Source of the DNA: Ancrocorticia sp.
GTDB taxonomy: Bacteria > Actinomycetota > Actinomycetes > Actinomycetales > Actinomycetaceae
Direction of reading: 5' to 3'
Assembly (NCBI GenBank): GCA_022648165.1
Contig: JALCLX010000007.1
Location: 1-64,000, forward strand
DNA length: 64,000 bases
Positions 35,193 through 44,648 of this stretch are shown here, piece after piece; positions within the stretch are counted from its first letter, which is position 1, and each line of letters begins with the position of its first letter. The notes under the pieces were generated by a model. It saw only the letters and a program-made list of their open reading frames with translations. It had not been told where the DNA came from and made no database searches. The position numbers were made by a program, and so were the translations under genes.

Positions 35193-37172
35193 ATGAACAA
35201 CGCCGAAGCGCCGGCACGCCCCCATTACGCACCGGGAGTGCCAGCACAGATAGAACCTGTCACTGAACCGCTCGATTCGCTGCTGTGGCGTGCTGCTAGG
35301 GATTATCCTGATCGCATCGCGATTGATTTTCTTGGCAGAACAATCACCTATAGCGAACTCGCCACTCTGACCGGGAAGACTGCCACGGCACTGTATCGCT
35401 GTGGCGTGCGCCGTGGCGACACAGTTGCCCTGATCATGCCGAACTGTCCGCAGCATATCGCAGCGTTCTATGCGGTGTTGACTTTGGGAGCAACTGTCGC
35501 TGAACACAACCCGATGGCTCCTGCTCGCGAACTGCACGAGCAATTGGAAAACCATGGCGGCGTGGTAGCCGTCGTCTGGGAGCAAACTCTCGCGCGAATT
35601 GTTGAGGATGGGGACTTCCATGGTCACACGTACCTCTCTGTTGATCTTTCGCACGAGTTGCCTCATCTCTCGCGCTTGTTGCTCACTTTGCCGCTCAAAT
35701 CTGCCAAGGCACAGCGCGCCAAGATTCGTGGGGATGTGCCCGCGGGTGTCCTTTCATTCGACCGTATCGTAAAGAAGGCGCCCGTATACCGGCCTGGCAC
35801 AGGGGAACGGCCTGGGCTCGACGACGTCGCCGTTCTGATCCACACGGGCGGCACTACAGGTGTACCAAAGGCGGTACAGCTCACTCATCGCAATATCATG
35901 TCAAATATTGCGCAAACGATCGCGTGGATACAGGGTGTCAAGCGCGGCGAGGAAGCGATTGCCGGTGTCCTGCCTTTCTTTCACGCCTTTGGGCTTCAAA
36001 CGGTTCTTGGAGTTGGCATCGCGAAGGCCGCAACAATTCTGTTGTTGCCCAATTTTGACGTCGCAGCACTTATGGCCGGCCAGCGGCGCCAACCTATTAC
36101 GTTGTTTCCCGGCGTCGCCCCGATGTTTGATCGTTTTCTGAAACAGCACGAGAAGGAGCGCGCCGCCGGGAAGGTGACCGATATTACGTCGATCGCGTGG
36201 GCTTTTTCTGGCGCGATGGCACTTGACCCGGCATTGGCTCACCGATGGGAAGAGGCAACTGGCGGCTACATCATCGAAGGTTATGGCATGACCGAGGCGA
36301 GTCCGATCATGTCCGGGTCCCCGGTGTCTCCTGAGAGGCGGCCTTCGACGCTGGGCGTTCCATTCCCTTCAACTGAGATACGCCTCGCTGATCCTCACGA
36401 TCTTTCGAAAGACGCCACGGACGTAGGCGAAATCCTTGTGCGCGGGCCACAGGTGTTCGTCGGATACTTGGGCGCTCCAGAGGAAACGGAGAAAGTATTC
36501 TATGACGGTTGGCTTCGTACGGGAGATCTGGGACGGTGGGATGATGGTTTCCTGGTCATGGCAGATCGCCAAAAGGAGATGATCATCCAAGGCGGTTTCA
36601 ATGTTTATCCGTCCCAGGTGGAAAATGCCATCAAATCGATGCCAGGTGTGCGGGATGTTGCAGTTGTGGGCATGCCGGATGAGAATCGGGGCGAATCCGT
36701 GGTTGCAGTGTTGGTTCTAGAGCCTGGTGCGGCCGTGGATCTCGATGCCGTCCGCCGCTGGACGCAGGACAAGCTGTCACATTATGCGATGCCGAAATCC
36801 ATCGCTGTTCGCGACAACCTTCCGCGCTCCCAGATCGGCAAGGTGATGCGGCGCGTGGTGAAGGAGGAGCTAGCGCAGTCGTTTGAATTGCACGGTGGCC
36901 AGTGGAAGAAGATCCAGTCAGCAGCTGAGGAGCGTGCAGAAGCCCTCTCTGCTGCCGTTTCTGCATCCGTGACGGGCCTATCGACGCACGTGGCCGAGCA
37001 GCTGGCGGCCACCAAGGAACAACTCACGGAGAAGTTCGCGCAGGCAGGCTCGGCTAAGAAGCACGCGTCGAGTACTCAGCCTGCAGGGGCGCCCGCTCAG
37101 TCTGCAGAAACTCCTGACGGCGCTCCTGAGGCGTCTGCGTCAGAGTCCCCCTCAGCGCCATCTGCGGCCTGA
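35193..37172 (+). CDS. fadD: Long-chain acyl-CoA synthetase (AMP-forming)
   Basis: 659 aa adenylate-forming enzyme that activates fatty acids to acyl-CoA. The AMP-binding signature [15 protein letters not shown] lies at about 214-228. [17 protein letters not shown] and the C-terminal K-region [11 protein letters not shown] follow. The last 90 or so residues are an Ala/Ser/Pro-rich tail not part of the enzyme fold. Its final 76 bases overlap nrdR on the other strand. The ATG at 35193 follows AAGGAAGAG. It shares direction with serA (54-base gap). The specific fatty substrate is not predictable. Confidence 0.92.
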   Translation: MNNAEAPARPHYAPGVPAQIEPVTEPLDSLLWRAARDYPDRIAIDFLGRTITYSELATLTGKTATALYRCGVRRGDTVALIMPNCPQHIAAFYAVLTLGATVAEHNPMAPARELHEQLENHGGVVAVVWEQTLARIVEDGDFHGHTYLSVDLSHELPHLSRLLLTLPLKSAKAQRAKIRGDVPAGVLSFDRIVKKAPVYRPGTGERPGLDDVAVLIHTGGTTGVPKAVQLTHRNIMSNIAQTIAWIQGVKRGEEAIAGVLPFFHAFGLQTVLGVGIAKAATILLLPNFDVAALMAGQRRQPITLFPGVAPMFDRFLKQHEKERAAGKVTDITSIAWAFSGAMALDPALAHRWEEATGGYIIEGYGMTEASPIMSGSPVSPERRPSTLGVPFPSTEIRLADPHDLSKDATDVGEILVRGPQVFVGYLGAPEETEKVFYDGWLRTGDLGRWDDGFLVMADRQKEMIIQGGFNVYPSQVENAIKSMPGVRDVAVVGMPDENRGESVVAVLVLEPGAAVDLDAVRRWTQDKLSHYAMPKSIAVRDNLPRSQIGKVMRRVVKEELAQSFELHGGQWKKIQSAAEERAEALSAAVSASVTGLSTHVAEQLAATKEQLTEKFAQAGSAKKHASSTQPAGAPAQSAETPDGAPEASASESPSAPSAA

Positions 37173-37669
37173 GGCTCGGGCGCGCTTGGCGGGGCCGGTG
37201 ATTCCGTGGCTCTGGTGTTACTGTGTTCCTCTTTGCGTAGCTTGGCGATTTCTCTTTCGAAATCGTCCAGGCTGTCAAAATTGGAATATACGGATGCGAA
37301 TCGCAGATAGGCGATGTCGTCGAGTTTCCGAAGCGGTTCGAGGATCGCTAGTCCGATATCGCCTGCGCTAATTTGGGCAGCACCGGTCTCCCGGATTTTC
37401 TCCTCTACTTGTTGGGCAAGCAATGCCAGATCATCTTCTGTAACGGGACGGCCTTGGCATGCCTTTCCCACTCCTGTCATGATCTTGTCGCGTGAGAATG
37501 GTTCGGTTGCGCCTGAGCGTTTGAGGACCGTAAGGCTTGCGGTTTCGAGCGTAGTGAACCGCCGCTTGCAGTGGGGACATTCCCTTCTGCGCCGTATTGA
37601 CAGGCCATCATCGCTTGTTCGCGAATCGATGACCCGAGAATCGGGATAACGACAAAGTGGACAACGCAC
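37097..37669 (-). CDS. nrdR: Transcriptional repressor NrdR
   Basis: 190 aa. Zinc ribbon C3-x2-C6 and C31-x2-C34 (MRCPLC, CPHC), followed by an ATP-cone domain (about 46-136). NrdR senses (d)ATP and represses ribonucleotide reductase genes by binding NrdR boxes. Family members are usually about 150 residues; here a further acidic Ala/Pro/Ser-rich tail of about 40 residues is present. It lies exactly over the end of the convergent acyl-CoA ligase gene. The GTG at 37669 has no ribosome-binding site but a TACTAT hexamer 6 bases upstream, suggesting a leaderless mRNA. Confidence 0.94.
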   Translation of the reverse strand: MRCPLCRYPDSRVIDSRTSDDGLSIRRRRECPHCKRRFTTLETASLTVLKRSGATEPFSRDKIMTGVGKACQGRPVTEDDLALLAQQVEEKIRETGAAQISAGDIGLAILEPLRKLDDIAYLRFASVYSNFDSLDDFEREIAKLRKEEHSNTRATESPAPPSAPEPQAADGAEGDSDADASGAPSGVSAD

Positions 37670-37675
37670 CTATTG

Positions 37676-37681
37676 ATAGTA
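37676..37681 (-). promoter_or_regulatory. -10 hexamer of nrdR with leaderless spacing (TACTAT)
   Basis: TACTAT is separated from the nrdR GTG by 6 bases (CAATAG), the geometry of leaderless actinobacterial genes. There is no purine-rich ribosome-binding sequence. No convincing -35 was found. Confidence 0.55.
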
Positions 37682-37727
37682 GCAAAGCCACGTCCGCTGC
37701 GGTGCCGGTCTCTTCGCACAGCTGAAA

Positions 37728-38255
37728 CTACTCATATTTCGGAAGCTTGATGACCTGACCCACGTGCAGATAATCAGAGGAGAGATTGTTGAGTTCCCTC
37801 AGGTCTACAATCGCGGTGGTGGTATCGGGTGCGCCGGGAATGTCAGCGGCGATGGACCACAAGGTGTCACCTGATTGCACGGTCCATGAATTTGATCCCG
37901 TGATCGGGAACAGTGAGCCGATTGCGAGGCCGATCACCGCTAACGCCAGCATCGCTGCGATCGCAATCGCTGCGCGGATTGCCCACACGAGGCCATAGGC
38001 GATCGGATCGCTGGCAGCGTGCTGTACGGCATTCCGTTGTGCGCGCGTGCGCTGCGCGGTTCGCCCGTGCTTATGTGGAGCTGCTACTTCATATGGCAGG
38101 TCCGGCACTACGTGGAGAGCTGGTTGCCCTGGGCGAGATCCCCATGAGGGTTCATGTGGGTTCTCCGCTGGGACCGCGGAGCCCGAAACCAAGCGGAATC
38201 GTGGCTGCGATGATGTGCGTGTGTTCCGATAGGAGTCAAGTTCCGCGACACTCAT
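37728..38255 (-). CDS. LysM domain membrane protein
   Basis: 175 aa. A disordered cytoplasmic N-terminus (1-85), one transmembrane helix (about 92-115) and a C-terminal LysM domain (WTVQSGDTLWSIAADIPGAP to GQVIKLPKYE), which binds peptidoglycan glycan chains outside the membrane. This small protein between lexA and nrdR is conserved in many actinobacteria; its role is unproven. The ATG at 38255 follows GAGGAG; longer in-frame readings run into the inverted repeat upstream. Confidence 0.88.
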   Translation of the reverse strand: MSVAELDSYRNTRTSSQPRFRLVSGSAVPAENPHEPSWGSRPGQPALHVVPDLPYEVAAPHKHGRTAQRTRAQRNAVQHAASDPIAYGLVWAIRAAIAIAAMLALAVIGLAIGSLFPITGSNSWTVQSGDTLWSIAADIPGAPDTTTAIVDLRELNNLSSDYLHVGQVIKLPKYE

Positions 38256-38324
38256 TTTCGTCTCCTCGTGTTTTCGGCGCTGCCGCCCGTTCCCGTTTGG
38301 CACCCAATCAGCTGCCCCATTCGC

Positions 38325-38359
38325 ATTCCGTATTCCCACATCCCGTGGGAATACGGAAT
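38325..38359. repeat. Perfect 15-bp inverted repeat with 5-base loop
   Basis: ATTCCGTATTCCCAC (38325-38339) and its exact complement GTGGGAATACGGAAT (38345-38359) surround ATCCC. No U-run follows on either strand, so it does not look like a terminator. It could be an operator for a dimeric regulator or a hairpin in the LysM-protein leader. Confidence 0.7.
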
Positions 38360-38385
38360 CTCACGAGAATGCGGATGCGATTTTC

Positions 38386-38397
38386 GAACATATATTC
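38386..38397 (+). promoter_or_regulatory. SOS (LexA) box 1 of lexA
   Basis: GAACATATATTC matches the Gram-positive/actinobacterial GAAC-N4-GTTC pattern at seven of eight defined positions. It lies 15 bases from box 2, centre to centre. Together they imply autoregulation of lexA. Confidence 0.65.
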
Positions 38398-38400
38398 TTC

Positions 38401-38412
38401 GAACAACTGTTT
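38401..38412 (+). promoter_or_regulatory. SOS (LexA) box 2 of lexA
   Basis: GAACAACTGTTT, seven of eight defined positions of GAAC-N4-GTTC, and within a longer TTCGAAC..GTTTGAA dyad. It lies 170 bases before the lexA ATG. Confidence 0.7.
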
Positions 38413-38581
38413 GAATTCTATTCCTCTTGGTACCATGTGTCTAGAACAGAATTTCGACTCGCCGTGCAGCCTCTGAGTGCTACCCGGCATAGGCCGATAA
38501 CCTGTTTCCATCACCCTGGATCATTTCCATCCAACAACAGGGGTCAGACACATTTTTGGGTCCCGAATCGGAAGGTGCACT

Positions 38582-39268
38582 ATGGAGAAGCCAGATCGGC
38601 CTGCGCTCACGGAACGTCAGGCGGCCGTGCTGATGTGTATTCGCACGCATCGCCTACGGAATCATTACGCACCAACCATTCGGGAAATTGGTGATGAGGT
38701 TGGCCTCTCCTCCACGTCGTCGGTGAAGTATCAGTTGGACTCACTCGCCGAACTCGGATATCTGCGGCGCGATACACGCCGGCCACGCACGATGGAGCTC
38801 ACCGACTTGGGCATGAGTTATGGCGAAGCGGCCGCAGTTCGCCAGCACTCCCAGCTCGAGCTGGTGCCCGATGAACCTGAACTCGATATCCCAGCCCCAG
38901 TGAATGTGCCCGTCGTTGGGCGAATTGCTGCTGGCGCTCCGATACTCGCCGAACAAATGGTGGAGGATGTTTTCCCCGTGCCACGCAGGTTGACGGGTGA
39001 AGGCGAATTATTCGCGCTCAAGGTTGCCGGCGATTCCATGATTGAGGCGGCTATCTGTGACGGCGATTGGGTGGTCGTCCGCCGCCAACCCGTGGCAGAA
39101 AACGGAGAAATCGTTGCCGCCATGATTGACGGCGAAGCAACAGTCAAGGTGTTTCAGCGGAAAAATGGCCATGTCACCCTATTGCCGCGCAATCCCGAAT
39201 ACTCCCCTATTCCCGCTGACGATGCACACGTGCTCGGCAGAGTAGTCACCGTGCTTCGTGCTCTGTGA
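38582..39268 (+). CDS. lexA: SOS response repressor LexA
   Basis: 228 aa. Winged-helix DNA-binding domain (about 1-72, recognition helix around [13 protein letters not shown]) and C-terminal peptidase domain. The self-cleavage site is A117-G118 (GRIAAGAP), and the catalytic dyad is S152 (AGDSM) and K189 (ATVKVF). RecA filaments trigger cleavage and derepress repair genes. The ATG follows GGAAGG. Two SOS boxes upstream and one at recA fit a small SOS regulon. It converges on the ldh gene with a 36-base gap. Confidence 0.97.
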   Translation: MEKPDRPALTERQAAVLMCIRTHRLRNHYAPTIREIGDEVGLSSTSSVKYQLDSLAELGYLRRDTRRPRTMELTDLGMSYGEAAAVRQHSQLELVPDEPELDIPAPVNVPVVGRIAAGAPILAEQMVEDVFPVPRRLTGEGELFALKVAGDSMIEAAICDGDWVVVRRQPVAENGEIVAAMIDGEATVKVFQRKNGHVTLLPRNPEYSPIPADDAHVLGRVVTVLRAL

Positions 39269-39304
39269 CGCGGCGCGCCCGGTATGCGTGGCGCGGTTCA
39301 CAGC

Positions 39305-40333
39305 TCAGTATCCGAACTTCGCTGCTACCTCTCGAATCGAATTAGCAGAGGCGCGCAATCCATCGAATTCCCGTGGCGTTACCAGAGGCACCAACCTGCG
39401 CCCCAAACCATCGCGGCCCACCACGGTGGGCACCGACATAGCGACATCGGAAATACCCATCCAGTCATTCAACAGCGACGAAACAGGGAGCACACGCCGT
39501 TCGTCGCGCAGAATCGTGGAGACGATGTGGGAGACGGAGAGCCCGATTGCGTAATTCGTGGCGCCTTTACCCTCGATAATGGCGTAGGCCGAATTCACAA
39601 CGTCATGGTGAATCTCATCGCGCATCCGATCATCGAGCACCTTGCCATCGAAAGTCTCGCCCCATTGCATGAGCGGTACGGCGCCGATCATCGCCGACGA
39701 CCACAGAGGAATTTCAGAATCGCCGTGTTCGCCCACGATGTAGGCGTGAACTGCTTGTGCCGAAACGCCACACGCTTTGGCAACCAAATACCGCAAGCGG
39801 GAGGAGTCAAGTACAGTCCCCGATCCGAAGAAGCGATCGGGTTCCATTCCGGAAATCTTGAGGCCGGCATAGGTGACCACATCAACCGGGTTGGAAACCA
39901 TCAGGAAAATGGCATTCGGTGCTTGCTCAACTGCGGCAGGCAGAATCGACTTCATCATGTTGATAGTCGCCCCCGCGAGGTCCAGCCGAGACTGACCTGG
40001 TTTTTGCTTGGCACCTGCGGTGATCACAACGATATCGGAGTCCTTGATGATCGCGATGTCGTCCGATCCTTCCACGGTGGACTCAGGAGCGAACTGTGAT
40101 CCTTGCGCGATATCCATCGCTTCGGCGCGCACTTTTCCACCGGCGATGTCGTACATGACAAAGTGCCGCGCGACGCCTTGAATCTTCATAGCGTACGTGC
40201 AGGCCGATCCCACGGCGCCGGCGCCAATGACCGCTACTTTTGTATTGCTTTCTTCCCTGGGAACTGGAGCAACCTTGGGCTTATCGGGCGCCGTTTCCTC
40301 GGGGCTCTGAATATCTTGAGACTTTTCGGACAA
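39305..40333 (-). CDS. ldh: L-lactate dehydrogenase
   Basis: 342 aa. NAD-dependent interconversion of pyruvate and L-lactate. A 28-residue charged N-terminal extension precedes the Rossmann segment VAVIGAGAVGSACTYAM. MVSNPVDVVTY and the active-site loop VGEHGDSEIPLWSSA (catalytic His) follow. Hydrophobic substrate-loop residues and GQSR support lactate rather than malate. The start is taken as TTG at 40333, because AAGGAG lies just upstream; the longer reading also begins with TTG. With sdhCAB in the same window it points to a respiro-fermentative lifestyle. Confidence 0.92.
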   Translation of the reverse strand: MSEKSQDIQSPEETAPDKPKVAPVPREESNTKVAVIGAGAVGSACTYAMKIQGVARHFVMYDIAGGKVRAEAMDIAQGSQFAPESTVEGSDDIAIIKDSDIVVITAGAKQKPGQSRLDLAGATINMMKSILPAAVEQAPNAIFLMVSNPVDVVTYAGLKISGMEPDRFFGSGTVLDSSRLRYLVAKACGVSAQAVHAYIVGEHGDSEIPLWSSAMIGAVPLMQWGETFDGKVLDDRMRDEIHHDVVNSAYAIIEGKGATNYAIGLSVSHIVSTILRDERRVLPVSSLLNDWMGISDVAMSVPTVVGRDGLGRRLVPLVTPREFDGLRASANSIREVAAKFGY

Positions 40334-40462
40334 TTTGGCTCCTTCGTTGCGGGGCAACAATCTACGCTAACGCTTCGATTCTACGTATTCCCGTTGTCTC
40401 CTGCGGCAGATTGGCTAATCTCAGAGGAAGTCCACTTTCGCAAACTTTGAGAGCACGTTTTT

Positions 40463-42427
40463 TCATGCTTCCGCAGAAGAACCACCGTCCGCGAGGCGTG
40501 CAAGAGCGCCTCGCACCTGCTCGCCATCAGTGGTGCGCCACATCGGCGGCAGCGAAGCTAGAAGGAACTCCGCATACCGCGCGGTGCGCAGCCGCGGGTC
40601 CAATACGGCCACGACGCCCCGATCGTGGTGTGTGCGTACGAGTCGGCCGGCGCCCTGAGCAAGCCGCAATGCGGCCTGTGTAGCCGATACTTCCATGAAA
40701 CCATTTCCGCCTCGCGCTTTCACCGCCCGATCGCGTGCCTCCGTAAGGGGCTCATTCGGCCGGGGAAATGGAATACGATCGATGACAACAAGCCGGCACG
40801 TCTGCCCCGGAACGTCAACTCCCTGCCACAGCGAGAGCGTGCCAAAAAGCGATGCGCCGTCGTCGTCGGCAAATTGACCTACAAGATTCGGCAGCTGATC
40901 CTCACCTTGCAACAGTATTGGCAACTCCGTGCGCGCACGCACGTATTCTGCTGCCTCCTCGGCCGCCCGCCGCGACGTGAAGAGCCCCAGCGCCCCACCT
41001 CGGGAGGCCTCGATAAGTTCGAGCAGTTCGTCTAGGGTCTGCGATCCGTAGCCGTCGCGCTGCGGAACGGGCAGGTGCGCGGCGACGTACAAAATTGCCT
41101 GTTTGGCGTGGTCAAATGGCGATCCGACGTCGATGCCTTCCCACGGCCCCTGGCTCGGATAGGTGAAACCTACCGAGGCTGCCATCGGAGTAAACGAACC
41201 GCCTATTGTCAAAGTGGCAGACGTCAATACCGCCGGTTTTCCTTCGAATAACCTATCCGCCAAAGACGCCGATATATCCAGCGGCGCCACGTAAATCGAC
41301 GAGCGGCCCTCCGTATCTCTGCCAACCCAGGGCACCAGCTGTCCCTCTGCCACGCGGTCGGACAGGAGGCGTTCTATCGTTTCGGCGCTGCTTTGGATGC
41401 GGCTGCGCACCACGTTCTTCTCTGCGAGTTCAGCCTCTTGTTTTGCTGGCAGATCTTTCGCATCCTCCTCTGCCTGTTGCAATTCTCCTAGTACCCGCAG
41501 CAGCGCGTCTGTCACGTCTGCGGGCAGTTGCGTCAACCTCCCAGCCGGCGTGGCGTCGAGGGCATCAGCTAATCCATCCGCCGCGGATTCCAGCCCGGTT
41601 CCCACGATTCGAACACGCCGGAGCGTGCGCGCGAGCGCAGCGAGATCACCGCGCGAAAGTGCCGAGGTGAGCTGGCTGGTCACGCGATCCGCCAAATCGT
41701 GCGCCTCGTCGACGATGAAAGCATCCGTATCAGGAAGAACAGGCGTTCCGGCGCTTTGGATTCCAAGCATGGAATGGTTGGTGACGACGACGTCGGCCTC
41801 TTCCGCTTCCCGCCGAGCAAGGACCGCAAAACATGCGTCGCGCACCGGACACTTTGTCCCCAAACACTCTGGTTTCGTAATGGAGACTTGCCGCCACGCC
41901 CGATCAGAGACGCCGGGGGCAAGATCGTCACGGTCGCCCGAATCGGTTGTAGCAGACCATTCTCGGAGCCTCACTACTTCCTCTCCTGTAGCGCTAGCGC
42001 CGAATTCCCCGGCCGCCCGTGACAGCAACGCGTCCTCTTCCGGGTATCCGCCCTCCGCTTTGCGCAGGCACACATAGTTGTTCCACCCTTTGAGTAACGC
42101 GACCTTCAGTTCGAGGCCCATGCGGTCTCGGATTGCGCTGGCAACCCGTGGCGCATCCGCATGAATGATCTGACGTTGCAAGGCAATAGTGGCAGTGGAG
42201 ACCACCACACGCTTGCCTTCGGTGAGGGCCCAGCATGCTGCCGGAATCAGGTAGCCCAGGGACTTTCCCGTGCCAGTTCCGGCTTGGACCAACAAGTGCC
42301 CGTCGTTGTGCAAGCTCTGCGCGACCGCCTCGACCATGCGAACTTGGCCATCGCGGCGCGAACCTCCCATTCCGGCGACGACGTCGTCCAGGAGCTCTTC
42401 GCTCAGCTCCACAAGGTCATCACTCAT
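40463..42427 (-). CDS. dinG: DinG/XPD-family ATP-dependent DNA helicase
   Basis: 654 aa superfamily 2 helicase. Walker A AGTGTGKS at 49-56, DEAH box at 240-243. An iron-sulfur cluster motif is formed by C120, C188, C193 and C199 (NNYVCLRK; ECLGTKCPVRDAC). C-terminal motifs are FGTLSLWQGVDVPG and QGAGRLVR. DinG-type enzymes unwind R-loops and other structured DNA. The ATG overlaps the hflX stop as ATGA. No SOS box was seen ahead of hflX. The actinobacterial form is shorter than Escherichia coli DinG. Confidence 0.92.
   Translation of the reverse strand: MSDDLVELSEELLDDVVAGMGGSRRDGQVRMVEAVAQSLHNDGHLLVQAGTGTGKSLGYLIPAACWALTEGKRVVVSTATIALQRQIIHADAPRVASAIRDRMGLELKVALLKGWNNYVCLRKAEGGYPEEDALLSRAAGEFGASATGEEVVRLREWSATTDSGDRDDLAPGVSDRAWRQVSITKPECLGTKCPVRDACFAVLARREAEEADVVVTNHSMLGIQSAGTPVLPDTDAFIVDEAHDLADRVTSQLTSALSRGDLAALARTLRRVRIVGTGLESAADGLADALDATPAGRLTQLPADVTDALLRVLGELQQAEEDAKDLPAKQEAELAEKNVVRSRIQSSAETIERLLSDRVAEGQLVPWVGRDTEGRSSIYVAPLDISASLADRLFEGKPAVLTSATLTIGGSFTPMAASVGFTYPSQGPWEGIDVGSPFDHAKQAILYVAAHLPVPQRDGYGSQTLDELLELIEASRGGALGLFTSRRAAEEAAEYVRARTELPILLQGEDQLPNLVGQFADDDGASLFGTLSLWQGVDVPGQTCRLVVIDRIPFPRPNEPLTEARDRAVKARGGNGFMEVSATQAALRLAQGAGRLVRTHHDRGVVAVLDPRLRTARYAEFLLASLPPMWRTTDGEQVRGALARLADGGSSAEA
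42377..42388. repeat. Full 12-bp palindrome GACGACGTCGTC
   Basis: Third complete palindromic copy, at the start of dinG (encodes Asp-Asp-Val-Val). Confidence 0.6.
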
Positions 42428-43938
42428 CGCGCTGCTACGATACCCGCGGATTCAAGCGCTCCCGCGAGTTCCTCGGGAATCCGCGCATGAACCACCGCGC
42501 CTTCCTCTGTGTATGTGACGGGCGCCAAGAGCTCGCCCGTGCGGTGAATCCGTGAAAGTAAGGACCCTTCGTCGTATGGAATAGTCGCACGGATCTCCAC
42601 CGCGGGCCGCGGCAGCACGCGGTCAAGAACCGTGAGGAGCTCATCGATGCCTTCGCCAGTTTTGCAGGAAACCACCACCGCTCCGGGGAATGTGGAACGC
42701 ATGCTTGCAAGCGTCACTGGGTCTGCAATGTCGGCCTTCGACAGCACAATTACTTCCCGTGCGTGGTTGATTCCCGGAACGTCGCGCAGCACATCACGTA
42801 CGGCATGGACCTGGCTCACTGGATCGTGATACGAAGCATCGACCACGTGGAGCAGCACATCGGAATCCCCCGCTTCCTCCAATGTTGAACGAAATGCTTC
42901 AACCAGCTGTGTCGGGAGATTCCTCACGAACCCGACCGTATCGGACAAGGTAAATTCCCTGCCCTCGGGTGTGCGAGCGCGCCGGACCGTGGGGTCCAAC
43001 GTGGCAAACAGCTGGTTTTCCACCAGTACGCCCGCACCCGTCAGACGGTTGAGCAGCGACGATTTCCCGGCATTTGTGTATCCCACAATAGCCACAGAAG
43101 GAATGCGAGTGCGGCGCCTCTCGGCGCGTTGTTGTTCGCGTGCCGGGGCCATCTTCGCTATGTCCCGTTTGAGTTTCGCCATGCGATCCCGGATCCGCCG
43201 GCGATCCAATTCGATCTGTGTCTCGCCTGGACCGCGCGAACCGATTCCCGCGCCCGCAGCTACCCGTCCACCTGCCTGGCGCGACATCGATTCGCCCCAG
43301 CCGCGCAGACGCGGCAACAAGTACTCAAGCTGCGCCAATTCGACTTGCGCCTTGCCTTCGCGCGATTTCGCGTGGCGGGCGAAAATATCCAAGATGAGCG
43401 CCGTACGGTCCACGACTTTCACCTGCACCACGTCTTCGAGCGCCCGGCGCTGGCTTGGCGCGAGCTCAGAATTGACGATCACCGTGTCCGCTTCACGCCG
43501 GGCAACCAGATTCGCCAATTCTTTCGCTTTACCAGAGCCCAAATAGGTTGCCGCATCCGGTAATGCCCGCTTCTGTAGCACGCCATCGAGTACTTCCGAA
43601 CCTGCAGTCTGCGCTAATGCCGCAAGTTCACGCAAAGAATCTTCCGCGTCCTCGCGGCTGCCCTCTTGCCACAGTCCCACGAGCACCACGCGTTCGAGCC
43701 GCACCTGCCGGTACTCCAGCTCTACGCCCTCTTCGCGCGCAACTCCGTGTTCCAGCCCTGGGACGCGCTGCAGCGAGGATCTTTCTTCGCGCTCCAGTAA
43801 CGAAGCTTCCCGCGCGCCCGTGTATTCGGGATCTGTCTGTAGAGCGGTTCCTTCGTGCGCGTGAACGTCGATGGCAAAATCGTCTTCGCTGGAATTCACC
43901 GTGCCGCTGTGCACCTTGTTGCCGTGTTGTTCCGTCAT
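42424..43938 (-). CDS. hflX: Ribosome-associated GTPase HflX
   Basis: 504 aa. HflX N-terminal domain (GTP-binding protein middle region about 85-275, with GKAQVELAQLEYLLPRLRGWG and GPGETQIELDRRRIR), then the G domain with G1 GYTNAGKS at 286-293, DTVGF (G3) and SKAD (G4). HflX splits stalled or hibernating ribosomes. An acidic 75-residue N-terminal extension is present. The ATG at 43938 has AAGGGG upstream; an in-frame GTG 11 codons earlier lacks one. It is divergent from the methyltransferase at 43992. Confidence 0.95.
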   Translation of the reverse strand: MTEQHGNKVHSGTVNSSEDDFAIDVHAHEGTALQTDPEYTGAREASLLEREERSSLQRVPGLEHGVAREEGVELEYRQVRLERVVLVGLWQEGSREDAEDSLRELAALAQTAGSEVLDGVLQKRALPDAATYLGSGKAKELANLVARREADTVIVNSELAPSQRRALEDVVQVKVVDRTALILDIFARHAKSREGKAQVELAQLEYLLPRLRGWGESMSRQAGGRVAAGAGIGSRGPGETQIELDRRRIRDRMAKLKRDIAKMAPAREQQRAERRRTRIPSVAIVGYTNAGKSSLLNRLTGAGVLVENQLFATLDPTVRRARTPEGREFTLSDTVGFVRNLPTQLVEAFRSTLEEAGDSDVLLHVVDASYHDPVSQVHAVRDVLRDVPGINHAREVIVLSKADIADPVTLASMRSTFPGAVVVSCKTGEGIDELLTVLDRVLPRPAVEIRATIPYDEGSLLSRIHRTGELLAPVTYTEEGAVVHARIPEELAGALESAGIVAAR

Positions 43939-43979
43939 ATACCCCTTTTCGCTATTTCCCAATTCTCGCACGTTCTGGT

Positions 43980-43985
43980 TACCCT
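43980..43985 (+). promoter_or_regulatory. -10 hexamer with leaderless spacing (TACCCT)
   Basis: TACCCT followed by 6 bases (TGGCGT) and the GTG at 43992. There is no ribosome-binding sequence. Confidence 0.4.
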
Positions 43986-43991
43986 TGGCGT

Positions 43992-44648
43992 GTGAGCCAA
44001 GAACACTATTTCTCTTTCAATCCCACGTCGCAGGAGCAACCGGTTGAGCGGACAGTCACATTGCGCGGCGTAACGTACGACGTCGTCACTGACAGCGGCG
44101 TCTTCTCACATGACAAAGTGGACAAGGGGACATCGGTGCTCCTGGCGCGTGTTCCCGATCCGCAGCTCAAACCAGGTGACATCGCGCTGGACCTCGGTTG
44201 CGGTTGGGGCCCAATCACGCTCGCGCTCGCCCACGCAGCACCACAAGCAACAGTGATCGCGGTGGATGTCAACGCGCGGGCACGTGAGCTCACCGCCACC
44301 AACGTGGCACGTGCAGGTCTCAATGCCACAGTGTGCTCTCCGGAGGAGGCGTTCACCGCAGCAGATGAAAAGCATGTGTCACTCATCTGGAGCAATCCGC
44401 CCATCCGCATTGGGAAGGCCGAATTGCACGCATTGATCACAAGCTGGCTGGATATGCTGACGGACGACGGCGTCGCCTACCTGGTTGTACAGCGCAATTT
44501 GGGTGCGGACTCACTGCAACAGTGGCTGCTTGACCACGGATACGGATGCGATAAAGTCGGCTCCGCTAAGGGGTACCGCGTATTCGCCGCCTACAAGAAT
44601 CTCCTTCTCCATTTTGACGATGCCGCGCATAGCGCCTCCAACCGCTAG
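43992..44648 (+). CDS. RsmC-like class I SAM-dependent methyltransferase
   Basis: 218 aa. SAM-binding motif I LDLGCGWGPI at 67-76, IAVDVNARA (motif II) and the base-methyltransferase motif SNPPIRIGKAE at 134-144. Short actinobacterial proteins of this type are related to the catalytic half of RsmC/RlmG, which make m2G in rRNA. The target here is inferred, not shown. The reading frame stays open far upstream, but that part is antisense to hflX. The GTG at 43992 is supported by start of family similarity and by the -10 hexamer 6 bases before it. The stop region is partly duplicated just downstream. Confidence 0.85.
   Translation: MSQEHYFSFNPTSQEQPVERTVTLRGVTYDVVTDSGVFSHDKVDKGTSVLLARVPDPQLKPGDIALDLGCGWGPITLALAHAAPQATVIAVDVNARARELTATNVARAGLNATVCSPEEAFTAADEKHVSLIWSNPPIRIGKAELHALITSWLDMLTDDGVAYLVVQRNLGADSLQQWLLDHGYGCDKVGSAKGYRVFAAYKNLLLHFDDAAHSASNR

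Larger units (their letters stand above)
38256..38581. other. Divergent LysM-protein / lexA control region
   Basis: 326 bases without a gene. It contains, left to right, the LysM-protein leader, a perfect 15-bp inverted repeat (38325-38359), two adjoining SOS boxes (38386-38412), a weaker third SOS-like site (38444-38455), and the lexA leader with GGAAGG before the ATG. Confidence 0.6.

Noticed and set aside
43548..43991. N-terminal extension of the methyltransferase at 43992
   Set aside because: It runs antisense to hflX and is Arg/Pro-rich; the family begins at the GTG at 43992, which has a promoter hexamer in front.
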